Source: VRUE01 sp035318745 (GTDB lineage: Bacteria; Actinomycetota; Thermoleophilia; Solirubrobacterales; 70-9). From it: a stretch of DNA of 64,000 nt. The stretch is taken from assembly GCA_035318745.1 (NCBI GenBank), contig DATHEA010000041.1, positions 1 through 64,000 on the forward strand. The letters are read 5' to 3'. Below, piece by piece: positions 1 through 7,121 of this stretch; positions within the stretch are counted from its first letter, which is position 1; each line of letters starts with the position of its first letter. Below the pieces are notes generated by a model. That model saw only the letters and a list, made by a program, of their open reading frames with translations, was not told where the DNA came from and did not search any database. The position numbers were made by a program, and so were the translations under genes.

Positions 1-147
1 CTCGAGCACCGTGCCGTCTGCCCGAACCACGAAGACGGCTGGCACTACGGTAATTCCGTACTTGCGGGCAAGGTCGGGGCGCTCGCGCACGTCGAGCTTG
101 ACGAGCGGGTCGGGCTCGCCGGTGAGGCGCCGTTCCCACTCTTTGCA
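1..147 (-). pseudogene. thioredoxin-like protein remnant, N-terminally truncated, runs off left edge
   Basis: Reading the minus strand from 147 down to the window edge gives 49 residues that look like the later part of a thioredoxin fold: a Cys-Lys pair (where the second Cys of a CxxC motif would sit), LVKLDV, the helix ERPDLARKYG, then the cis-proline strand TVVPAVFVVRADG. The codon directly before the Cys is TAG (148-150), and no usable start lies between the stop and the recognisable fold. The conserved N-terminal strand and first active-site Cys are therefore missing. Most likely a decayed gene whose C-terminus lies outside the window. An internal GTG near the middle could at best make a non-redox-active stub. 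Confidence 0.5.
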
Positions 148-204
148 CTAAACCGGCTCAGACGGCGGAGGGCCTTGACCGAAGGATCGAGGCTGCTACG
201 TTGG

Positions 205-333
205 CGCGTTCATTCCGAGCCGCCTCGCTCAGGCGCGGGCGGATGGGGGACCCAGGCAGTTGGGGCGAATTGGCCGGTGTTCCGGCCCTAGCGGTATTGG
301 CCGCGAGCCCGTCAGCTAACCCCGTAGGAAACC
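205..333 (+). promoter_or_regulatory. c-di-AMP riboswitch (ydaO-yuaA type)
   Basis: The leader carries the conserved blocks of actinobacterial ydaO-type riboswitches in the right order: a CGCCTCG...CAGGCG helix (221-235), GGGGGACCCAGG (245-256), TTGGGGCGAA (260-269), a GGCCGG...CCGGCC hairpin (272-287), and the distal CCGTCAGCTAACCCCGTAGG block (309-328). The SD and ATG of the CBS-domain gene follow within 25 nt, so the element probably controls that gene through transcription or translation. Known family: binds cyclic di-AMP, usually ahead of cell-wall lytic or osmolyte/potassium genes. Recognised by eye from the consensus; a covariance-model score was not computed. Confidence 0.75.
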
Positions 334-351
334 GACAGGAGGGAGCTTGCA

Positions 352-978
352 ATGAGGACCCAGATCGGCGAGAAGAAGGATCGTTCGCTTGTGGCCCGGG
401 TGGAGGCTGCGCTATCCCAGATGGGGGGCGGGGCGACCCGTAAGCGCAAAGCGAGCGCCGAGGAGCGAACGTTGGTTCGCGACGCGATGAGCAGCCGCGT
501 AGCTTCGATAAGCGCTGAGGCTCCGATTGCCGACGCCGCAGAGCGCTTGGCCGAGCAGGACGTTGGGGTGCTGGCCATCTGCCAGGCCGGCGATCGCTTG
601 AGCGGCGTGATCACCGACCGCGACATCGTGGTTAGGGTGATCGCTCAGGGGCTTGACCCAGACGAGCTCACGGTTGGCGAGTGCGGTTCGGGCGAGCCCG
701 CAACCGCCTCTCCGCAAGAGACCCTTGACCAGGCGGCGCAACGGATGGACGAACAGCAGGTGCGGCGGCTTCCGGTAACCCATGCGGGCCGGCTGATCGG
801 GATCCTCAGCCACTCTGACCTGGCCGCACATGGCGCAGATCGGCGGGCCAGCCGGCTGCTCGAGCGACTGGCACGACAAGGCGGCGATCGGCGATCGGCT
901 CGCTGGCTGCTGGATCGCCCTTATGGGGAGGGGAGGTCGACGGCCGCCTCGGCACCCCGTCTTCGGGGTGGCTCCTGA
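352..978 (+). CDS. CBS-domain pair protein downstream of c-di-AMP riboswitch
   Basis: A 208-residue soluble protein with two CBS motifs (about residues 42-103 and 108-165) forming one Bateman module, the type that binds adenine nucleotides and senses energy or nucleotide second messengers. Visible landmarks are GVITDRD (85-91) and LIGILSHSDLA (148-158). The first 35 residues are basic. The tail after about residue 165 is Arg/Gly rich with no recognisable domain. The ATG is preceded by AGGAGGG at good spacing. It is the first gene after the ydaO-type riboswitch, which suggests c-di-AMP-dependent expression. No enzymatic domain is attached, so it probably acts through a partner; the target is unknown. 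Confidence 0.85.
   Translation: MRTQIGEKKDRSLVARVEAALSQMGGGATRKRKASAEERTLVRDAMSSRVASISAEAPIADAAERLAEQDVGVLAICQAGDRLSGVITDRDIVVRVIAQGLDPDELTVGECGSGEPATASPQETLDQAAQRMDEQQVRRLPVTHAGRLIGILSHSDLAAHGADRRASRLLERLARQGGDRRSARWLLDRPYGEGRSTAASAPRLRGGS
953..970 (+). terminator. hairpin at end of CBS gene
   Basis: Perfect 7-bp stem CACCCCG / CGGGGTG with a TCTT loop inside the last codons of the CBS gene, with no T-tract. May be a weak terminator, or only the end of the unique sequence: copy 1 of the duplicated cassette begins at 970. Confidence 0.35.
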
Positions 979-1045
979 CATTGCCCTCTTGGATTCGTTT
1001 GCATATTGGATTTAGCCATTCAATGACTCGGGGAGGAAAGTTCCC

Positions 1046-1483
1046 ATGAAGAAGATCACCGTTCTCGCGACGCTCGGGTTGCTGGCGCTGGTCGTCTCTG
1101 CCCAGGCGGCGCCCACGTACACGCCAGCACCACCACCGGACTCGCATCACTGCCTACCGCACAGCGTCGGCTACAACTCCTCCAGCACCCTGGTGAGCGC
1201 GTCGCTGACCGCTGAAGGACACCACCGCTACAGCGGCACGCTGGAGGTCAAACTCGCCAAAGCCAACCATGGGGCCCCGACCGGCGCTCAGACCTTCACC
1301 CTGGCTGCCGCCAAGGTCAAGTTCCACCACGGCGTCGATCCGGTCTCGCCTGCGGCGGGCTCCAGGGTGAAGCTGCACGGCAAGATCACGAAGCTCGCCA
1401 AGCACTGCCCGACCGAAGGCTTCACGCCGACAATCACCGTCAAGAAGGTCGACATCAGCCGGGCCGGGCACCACAAAGGCTGA
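1046..1483 (+). CDS. small secreted protein (cassette copy 1)
   Basis: A 145-residue protein with a clear Sec signal peptide: MKK, a hydrophobic stretch to about residue 20, and an AQA-A cleavage site. The mature part is short, basic and His rich, with two Cys (36 and 121) that could form a disulfide, and alternating beta-type segments (YSGTLEVKLAKANH, PTITVKKVDI). GGGGAGGAAAG lies just ahead of the ATG. No known family was recognised. A closely related paralogue, 146 residues, lies at 37978-38418 in the second copy of the repeat. Secretion is supported by the signal; function is unknown. Confidence 0.75.
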   Translation: MKKITVLATLGLLALVVSAQAAPTYTPAPPPDSHHCLPHSVGYNSSSTLVSASLTAEGHHRYSGTLEVKLAKANHGAPTGAQTFTLAAAKVKFHHGVDPVSPAAGSRVKLHGKITKLAKHCPTEGFTPTITVKKVDISRAGHHKG

Positions 1484-1656
1484 TCACAAGAGTGGCGTTT
1501 CGCGCGCGGCCGCCGCTCCCCGGGCGGTCGCGCCGACGTGGGCTTGGAGCGACTACTGCGCGAGCTCATCTTCAGCTTTCCGGGTGGTACTGGCCTCCGC
1601 GATTGCTCGCCGCCTTCAAGCTGTTCGTGTCCGGGCTGCCCGATTGAGGCCCGGCC

Positions 1657-2343
1657 CTACCCCGGAGGGGCCGGGGCGGCGCGCGGCTCCCTGACCAGGG
1701 TGATGCCCATCGCCAGCAGCCAGACGATGAAGAGCAGGAAGACGATCAGGCCAAGCACCCCGTCGGACGGCGAGAAGGCGCCGGTCTCGCTGAACGAGCC
1801 GACCATGCCGACGACGAACGCATACACGGCCGCCAGCACGCTGTAGAAGCAGAGCCAGTTGGGCAGAGCATGGGCGCGTATCGCCAGGGCTCCCGATGCC
1901 GCCGCGATGACGGCGAACCCGACGGTGAAGAAGAGGAATCCGAACACGCTCAGATCCCAGAGGCCCCGAACGGTATTGGCGTCGAGTGAGGCAGCGTGAT
2001 ACGTCGCTGCCGCCTGGGCGCAGGTGCCGATCGTCGCCCCGATGATCAGAACGAGTCCGCCGGCCAAGGCAACGGCGGAAAGCCGTGCCGCGGGCTCGGC
2101 CGCCCGTAGCCGGTAGAAGACGCTTCCCAGGAACCAGGCGAACGCAAACAGCGTCGCGAAGCCCAGCGCGACCTGCGCCTGCATCTTGCCGTGGTTGTCC
2201 TGGATGAATTCCTGGACTTCGCGCGCACTGTCGTCGAAACCCGGCGGGGTTCCACTGGGCCCAAAGACGAACGAGAGGATCAAGAGGACCGCAGCAACGA
2301 TTCCGGCAGACGCGCCGACCTTCGGCCAGACATCCTCAGACAT
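1657..2343 (-). CDS. multi-pass membrane protein (cassette copy 1)
   Basis: A 228-residue integral membrane protein starting MSEDVWPKVG. About six hydrophobic helices are visible: residues 8-28, 65-85, 95-117, 133-155, 165-185 and 196-218, with an acidic outer loop (DDSAREVQEFIQDNHG) between the first two. The start is fixed by AGGAGGTGTTGCC directly before the ATG; a longer in-frame extension upstream has no such site. The layout resembles DUF4386-like small membrane proteins, but I cannot assign the family with certainty. It is convergent with the secreted-protein gene and has a paralogue of identical length at 38584-39270. Function unknown. Confidence 0.75.
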   Translation of the reverse strand: MSEDVWPKVGASAGIVAAVLLILSFVFGPSGTPPGFDDSAREVQEFIQDNHGKMQAQVALGFATLFAFAWFLGSVFYRLRAAEPAARLSAVALAGGLVLIIGATIGTCAQAAATYHAASLDANTVRGLWDLSVFGFLFFTVGFAVIAAASGALAIRAHALPNWLCFYSVLAAVYAFVVGMVGSFSETGAFSPSDGVLGLIVFLLFIVWLLAMGITLVREPRAAPAPPG

Positions 2344-2545
2344 GGCAACACCTCCTGGGGAAACCGGATGGACAACCGATCCTATGCCGCATGGGAACGT
2401 CCCCGCAAGGGCGCCGCGGCCTTCGCAACCCCTGCCGAAATTCAGAGCAAGAATCAAGGTCTTCCGATCCGGCCGGCGGGCTGCGTACGAACCTCGGGTT
2501 ATGAGCACGCACCGGGGCCATTCAGAATTTCACCTGCGGTTGCGC

Positions 2546-3478
2546 TCAAGGGACGGCGGACGCGTGAGAGGCCGGAAAGCGTTCTGGCGGCCCGGCGTGT
2601 TCGGGGGCAGGAGAGCCTTCTGGCGGCCCGGCGGACGGCGGTGGACCAGTCGCGTGGGGTTGGTTGGTAACCGACGGCGGTTCGCTTCCTGGACTGACTG
2701 GCGGTGGAGAGGGAGCGCCGACAGGTGGCGCAGCGGGGGGAATCTGCTCTTGGTGGGTCGGCGCGGCGCTCGGCGGCGCCGGGGTCGAGACAGCCGGCTG
2801 AACGATTCCGGGCTCGGAGCTGTTTGGTTCATGGCCCGATTCAGCCACGGGCTGACCAGCATCGAACGTACTGGGCGAGGCGGAGGCCGGGCCGGAGAAT
2901 GCTTCGGTTTGGGGTCGGCCTTCCGAGCCTGCCGAATTCGACTTGGGATCTTGCGCATCGTGGGCCCGCTGTTTAGTCGTCGTCCCTTCCCCTCGGGGAC
3001 TCCCCAGCGGGCTCAACTCGGAAGCACCAGCGACGAGCAGCGCGAGCCATGCGAGCGCAACGACGCTACTAACCCCCAGCGTGCGCAGCGGCGTCGCGCG
3101 TGGCAATACATCGGGCACCCGTGGGAGCTCTGCGGCCCGCAGCCGGGCGGCAATGTCCGCAACCTTTGCCGTCGCCAAGACCCCGACGAGGAGAGCGGAG
3201 GTCATGCCAATCAGCGTTAGCGGGATAACCGTCGCTGAGACTGCGGACGGGGCGTTCCCGATCCCAGCCGCCGCGATCCCCAGGTAGGTGAGGCGCAGGG
3301 CGAGGTCGATGGCAGCGACCATCACCGTGGCCTGCGCGAACTGACGACCAATCATCGCCCAGTCGCCGGCACGGCTCTGGCCCCTAAAAGTCTGTAATAG
3401 CTGGCGAAAGGGGGCGAGGAGCGCGGAGAAGATGAAGAACAGACCGCCGAGCCCAAGCCCCGGCAGACCCGCCGACAC
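2546..3478 (-). CDS. membrane protein with long Pro/Ser-rich tail
   Basis: A 310-residue protein. The N-terminal half has about four hydrophobic segments (residues 5-25, 48-72, 82-105 and 132-152). The remainder from about 155 is low-complexity, rich in Pro, Ser, Gly and Glu, and probably extends outside the membrane. The GTG start lies one base after the stop of the glycosyltransferase gene (3480-4514), so the two are translationally coupled and probably work together, perhaps as a polymer synthase and an accessory or wall-spanning component. No family recognised; the partner role is inferred from the coupling. Confidence 0.6.
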   Translation of the reverse strand: MSAGLPGLGLGGLFFIFSALLAPFRQLLQTFRGQSRAGDWAMIGRQFAQATVMVAAIDLALRLTYLGIAAAGIGNAPSAVSATVIPLTLIGMTSALLVGVLATAKVADIAARLRAAELPRVPDVLPRATPLRTLGVSSVVALAWLALLVAGASELSPLGSPRGEGTTTKQRAHDAQDPKSNSAGSEGRPQTEAFSGPASASPSTFDAGQPVAESGHEPNSSEPGIVQPAVSTPAPPSAAPTHQEQIPPAAPPVGAPSPPPVSPGSEPPSVTNQPHATGPPPSAGPPEGSPAPEHAGPPERFPASHASAVP

Positions 3479-3479
3479 G

Positions 3480-4514
3480 TCAGTGGCCCTTCTCGTAGAC
3501 GAGCAGGGAACGCCCCGCGATGAGCTCGTCCCAAAGTGCTCTGAGCATGAAGGCGCCGTTGACGATGCGTAGAACGAAGAAGCTCGGCAGCGAAGCCAAG
3601 GCGCGTCGCACCTCCCCTCGTTCGGCGGCCTGCAAGAGAACCGGCACCATCACCACCGGCGCGTCGATCAAGTAAGCCAGAAGGATCAGCGGATCAATCG
3701 CGATGGCCAGGATGGGAATTAGGATCAGGTAGGCAAGAGAAGCCAGGACTGCATCCCAAAAGGCAACGGCGACGATGGACCGCAGGTAGCCGAGCCTGAG
3801 CAGCGAGCGCCGGTGCAGGCGAACGTTCTGGATGAAACCGTGCGACCAGCGCCGCAGTTGCTTACTCATGAATCCGAAGTTGTGAGGCTCGATCGGATAG
3901 GAGAGCGCTGCGGGAAGGAAGCGGACCTTCTTCCCGGCCTCATACATCGTCCAGGTCAGGTCCATGTCCTCGGCCATCGTCCTGGTCGACCAACCACCCA
4001 TGGCGCGTAGCTCCTCGGTCCGGTAGATCGAGAAACAGCCTGAGGAGATCAGCGGCTTGCCGTATTGGTCCTGGACCCGCTTGAAGAAGCTGAAAGCCAA
4101 CAAGTACTCGACGTAGCGTCCGCGCTCCCAGAGGGTCCGAACATAGCGGGGAAGGACGGAGCCGCAGGCAGCGGTCACATTCGGGTCGGCGAAGGCGGGC
4201 ATGAGCAGCTCGATTGCGTCGGGGGCGAGCGTCGTATCGGCATCAAGCGCCATCACCATCTCGGTCCTCACGCTCTCCAGAGCGAAGCTTTGTGCGCCGG
4301 CCTTTGAACCGGTGTTCTGCGGGGGACGAAGGACCCGGACGCCGAGCGCTGAGGCGATCTCCGCAGTCGCGTCCGTAGAGCAGTCATCGATGGCGATGAT
4401 CTCGTCGGGTACGACGGTCTGCTGTTGCAACGAGCGGATCGAATCAGCAATCGAATCTGCCTCGTTATAGGCAGGGATCACCACCGTCAAGTCCATTGTC
4501 TCGTTCGGCCTCAT
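3480..4514 (-). CDS. membrane glycosyltransferase, family 2
   Basis: A 344-residue processive-type GT-A glycosyltransferase. VVIPAYNEAD (11-20) and DDCSTDAT mark the nucleotide-binding strand, DADTT (91-95) is the metal-binding DxD, MAEDMDLTW carries the acceptor-side ED, and QLRRWSHG is the Q/RxxRW motif of polysaccharide synthases. Two to three hydrophobic helices follow (about 243-300). This is the layout of HasA/PgaC-like enzymes, which extrude a polysaccharide from UDP-sugars at the inner face of the membrane. The ATG at 4514 has a poor SD; an ATG six codons later (MDLTVV) is equally plausible. First gene of a pair with the Pro-rich membrane protein. Substrate unknown. Confidence 0.85.
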   Translation of the reverse strand: MRPNETMDLTVVIPAYNEADSIADSIRSLQQQTVVPDEIIAIDDCSTDATAEIASALGVRVLRPPQNTGSKAGAQSFALESVRTEMVMALDADTTLAPDAIELLMPAFADPNVTAACGSVLPRYVRTLWERGRYVEYLLAFSFFKRVQDQYGKPLISSGCFSIYRTEELRAMGGWSTRTMAEDMDLTWTMYEAGKKVRFLPAALSYPIEPHNFGFMSKQLRRWSHGFIQNVRLHRRSLLRLGYLRSIVAVAFWDAVLASLAYLILIPILAIAIDPLILLAYLIDAPVVMVPVLLQAAERGEVRRALASLPSFFVLRIVNGAFMLRALWDELIAGRSLLVYEKGH

Positions 4515-4656
4515 AGATAGCTGCGCAAACGCCCTCAGCGGTGCAACGGCGTAAGCCGAACAAAGTCAGAGCCATCTTTGCCGTAGGAGTGCCGAGGCGG
4601 CCTGGCCTCGCCACGACAGCACCAGATTCAAGTTCCCCCGAGATCTATTCGATGCT

Positions 4657-6720
4657 GTGAGGGTCATGCACGCACTTCCCCGCCTCCAGAGCTTGCTGGT
4701 CCGGTGTGGCGGCGCGTTCCTCTTCACGATGCTCCTCGTCTTCGCCCTCCACGCCGCAACCGGCCTCGGCGGGGCCGACATCGACCGAGTCTTCAACGTT
4801 TGGGTCTATGACGCCCTCATCTTGGGCGCCGCTGGAGCCTGCTTGCTGCGGGCCGCGATGGTTGAGCGCGAGCGACTTGCCTGGGGGCTGCTGGGGGTCG
4901 GACTAGCCGCCTGGACCGGCGGCGAAATCTATTACTCGGCCGCGCTCGCTGGTGCCGAAACCGTACCGATCCCCTCGCTCGCCGACGCCGGCTACCTCCT
5001 CTTCTACCCGCTGGCCTATGCCGCCCTAATCGTTCTCCTGCGCGAGCGGATCGGTTCCTTCCCCGTCGCCCGCTGGCTCGACGGTCTCATCGTCGGTACC
5101 GCCATCGCCGCCTTGGCCGCCACGCTCGCGCTCGGCCCGATCGTCGACTCGAGCACCAGCGGTGACGTCCTCGAAGTCGTGACCAACCTCGCCTATCCGA
5201 TTGCCGACATTGCCCTCCTCACGCTCGTGTTCACGGCTTGCGCGTTCACCGGCTGGCGACCGGGCCTGACCTGGCTCACGCTCGGCAGCGGGCTGATCGT
5301 CCTCGCCGTCTCCGACGGCGTCTATTTGCTCCAGTCAGCGCAAGGAACCTACGCCGAAGGTGGCATTCTCGACGTCGCTTGGCCCTTGGGCTTTCTCCTG
5401 CTCGCGTCTGCCGCTTGGCAGGAGCCGGCACGGCGCCAAGTCGTGCGCTCACGTGGCCTGCGAGTCGCCCTGGTCCCGGCGACGGCGGCGGTGATCGCGA
5501 TCGGCATCCAATTCAGCGACCGCTCGAGCTCGGTGCCGGCGATCGCCGCCTGGCTCTCGCTGTTGACGCTGCTAGCCGTCGTCGTGCGGATGATGGTCTC
5601 CTTCCGCGAAAACCAGGCCAACCTCGAGTCCAGCGTCCGCGAGTCCCTGACCGACTCCCTCACCGGTCTCGCCAACCGCCGCCGCCTGATGGACGACCTC
5701 GAGGAAGCGGCGGCCCATCCGCCCGACCACCACAATGTCTGCCTTCTCGCCCTCTTTGACCTCGACGGCTTCAAGGCCTACAACGACGCCTACGGCCACC
5801 CCACCGGCGACGCGCTGCTGGCCCGCCTCGGTGGCCGTCTGGCGGATTTCGCCGGCGAGCGCGCCACCGCCTACCGGCTTGGCGGCGACGAGTTCTGCCT
5901 GCTGGCCGAGTGCACGGCCGCAGAAGTTGATGGCTTCGTCGCCGGTGCCTCGGCCGCGCTGTCAGAGCGCGGAGACGGCTTCCTCGTCACCAGTTCCCAG
6001 GGCAGTGTCCTGCTCCCCTCCGAGGCCAGTACTAGTGAGGCAGCGCTGCAGCTTGCCGACCGGCGCATGTACGCGAATAAGAGCCGCGAGCGCGCCTCGG
6101 CCGGTTCGCAGTCGCGAGATGTTCTGCTGAGTGCGCTGCGTGAGCGCCAACCCGACCTCCACGAGCATTTCGTCGATGTTGCCCGGCTGGCGCTCCGGAT
6201 GGCCGAGGAGCTGGGAATGGACCCTGAGCAGCGCGACGAGGTCTTCCGCGCCGCCGAGCTCCACGACACCGGTAAGGTCGCAATCCCCGACGCGATCCTC
6301 AACAAGCCCGGTCCGCTCGAGGATCAGGAGTGGGAGTTCATGCGAGAGCACACGCTGATCGGCGAGCGCATCATTGCCTCGGCGCCGGCGCTTGTGCCGG
6401 TGGCCCGCCTCGTCCGCTCGACTCAGGAGCGCTGGGATGGCAGCGGCTACCCCGACGGTCTGGCGGGTGGGCAGATTCCGCTCGGCTCGCGGGTCATCTC
6501 GGTCTGCAACGCCTACGCGGCGATGGTGAGCGACCGTGCCTACAGCATCGCCATGCGCCCACAGCGGGCACTGGAGGAGCTTCGGCGCGGCGCCGGATCC
6601 CAGTTTGACGCAACCGTCGTTGACGCGTTTTGCTCCCTGAACGATGAGGATGCGACATTTTTGGCTCTAGATGAGCGCCCGGATCGCGGTCCCGGTCTAT
6701 CCGCGAAGCTTGACACTTGA
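4657..6720 (+). CDS. membrane diguanylate cyclase with degenerate HD-GYP domain
   Basis: A 687-residue protein. Residues 1-310 hold about nine hydrophobic helices. A GGDEF domain follows (about 335-490) with an intact RLGGDEF near 405-411, so c-di-GMP synthesis is likely. Then an HD-GYP domain (about 500-665): LHDTGK is present near 535, but the metal-binding His of the (S/H)HERWDG motif is replaced (STQERWDG) and the later catalytic Asp is Asn (VCNAY), so phosphodiesterase activity is doubtful. Start is GTG (MRVMHALP); an ATG three codons later is an alternative. Its sensor half resembles that of the GGDEF-EAL protein at 25275-27914. Divergent from the glycosyltransferase pair, which it may regulate through c-di-GMP. 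Confidence 0.85.
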   Translation: MRVMHALPRLQSLLVRCGGAFLFTMLLVFALHAATGLGGADIDRVFNVWVYDALILGAAGACLLRAAMVERERLAWGLLGVGLAAWTGGEIYYSAALAGAETVPIPSLADAGYLLFYPLAYAALIVLLRERIGSFPVARWLDGLIVGTAIAALAATLALGPIVDSSTSGDVLEVVTNLAYPIADIALLTLVFTACAFTGWRPGLTWLTLGSGLIVLAVSDGVYLLQSAQGTYAEGGILDVAWPLGFLLLASAAWQEPARRQVVRSRGLRVALVPATAAVIAIGIQFSDRSSSVPAIAAWLSLLTLLAVVVRMMVSFRENQANLESSVRESLTDSLTGLANRRRLMDDLEEAAAHPPDHHNVCLLALFDLDGFKAYNDAYGHPTGDALLARLGGRLADFAGERATAYRLGGDEFCLLAECTAAEVDGFVAGASAALSERGDGFLVTSSQGSVLLPSEASTSEAALQLADRRMYANKSRERASAGSQSRDVLLSALRERQPDLHEHFVDVARLALRMAEELGMDPEQRDEVFRAAELHDTGKVAIPDAILNKPGPLEDQEWEFMREHTLIGERIIASAPALVPVARLVRSTQERWDGSGYPDGLAGGQIPLGSRVISVCNAYAAMVSDRAYSIAMRPQRALEELRRGAGSQFDATVVDAFCSLNDEDATFLALDERPDRGPGLSAKLDT

Positions 6721-6796
6721 ACCTGCACTGGGGGATAGTTGATCGATCAGCGAGGAGGGGTGGTTCGCTGTAAGGCCTATCTGGGAGCCCCGCAGG

Positions 6797-6809
6797 CGCG
6801 CTTAGCGCG
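6797..6809 (+). promoter_or_regulatory. small hairpin immediately upstream of SD
   Basis: CGCGC-TTA-GCGCG, a perfect 5-bp stem, ends four bases before the AAGGAGG ribosome-binding site of the secreted-peptide gene. It could modulate ribosome access or protect the message 5' end. Weak evidence; short stems are common in GC-rich DNA. Confidence 0.25.
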
Positions 6810-6823
6810 TTAAGGAGGTTCCC

Positions 6824-7018
6824 ATGCGTAGGAAGATGTTGGCCTTGGCGCTCACCGTAGGCGCTTTGACGATTCCAGTGTCGTCGGCCTTTGGCAACCC
6901 GGACTTCGGTCCCGGCAACAGCAGCAAGGGGCCAAACGACAGTGGTGCCAAGTGTCATGCCCCCGGTCATGGCACCGGCCCTGGGTCCAACGATCCAGTC
7001 CCCGGCTGCAAGGGGTAG
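6824..7018 (+). CDS. small secreted Gly/Pro/Asn-rich peptide
   Basis: A 64-residue protein with a signal peptide (MRRKMLALALTVGALTIP..., cleavage after SSA-FG near residue 23). The mature part is about 40 residues, rich in Gly, Pro, Asn and Ser, with two Cys near the C-terminus that could form one disulfide. Expression signals are unusually good: AAGGAGG at ideal spacing before the ATG and a perfect 10-bp terminator stem right after the stop. It is therefore a monocistronic, probably well-expressed gene rather than a chance frame. No family recognised. It could be a wall or envelope peptide or a secreted signal. Confidence 0.7.
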   Translation: MRRKMLALALTVGALTIPVSSAFGNPDFGPGNSSKGPNDSGAKCHAPGHGTGPGSNDPVPGCKG

Positions 7019-7024
7019 AGGGAT

Positions 7025-7048
7025 GGCCCACCCCAATTGGGGTGGGCC
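7025..7048 (+). terminator. intrinsic terminator
   Basis: Perfect 10-bp stem GGCCCACCCC / GGGGTGGGCC with an AATT loop, followed by TCTCTTCC, beginning 7 bases after the stop of the small secreted-peptide gene. The strongest terminator-like structure in the window. Confidence 0.8.
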
Positions 7049-7121
7049 TCTCTTCCGCCGAGAGGGGCGGAGCGTCTCGCGGGGTTAGTACAGAAAGGAG
7101 AGAAATCCCGAGCGTCTAGTC

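Larger units (their letters stand above)
970..2412. repeat. direct repeat, copy 1 (secreted protein + membrane protein cassette)
   Basis: About 1.44 kb that is highly similar along its whole length, with scattered substitutions and small indels, to 37904-39340 in the same orientation 36.9 kb away. The similarity begins at GGCTCCTGACAT and ends at CGCAAGGGCG. It covers two whole genes in convergent arrangement with their ribosome-binding sites. Sequences outside these limits are unrelated, so this is a discrete duplicated block rather than gene-family similarity. No terminal inverted repeats or transposase are visible. Confidence 0.85.

Noticed and set aside
970..2412. Duplicated cassette considered as an insertion sequence
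   Set aside because: No transposase-like gene, terminal inverted repeats or target-site duplication could be found; only a secreted and a membrane protein are encoded.
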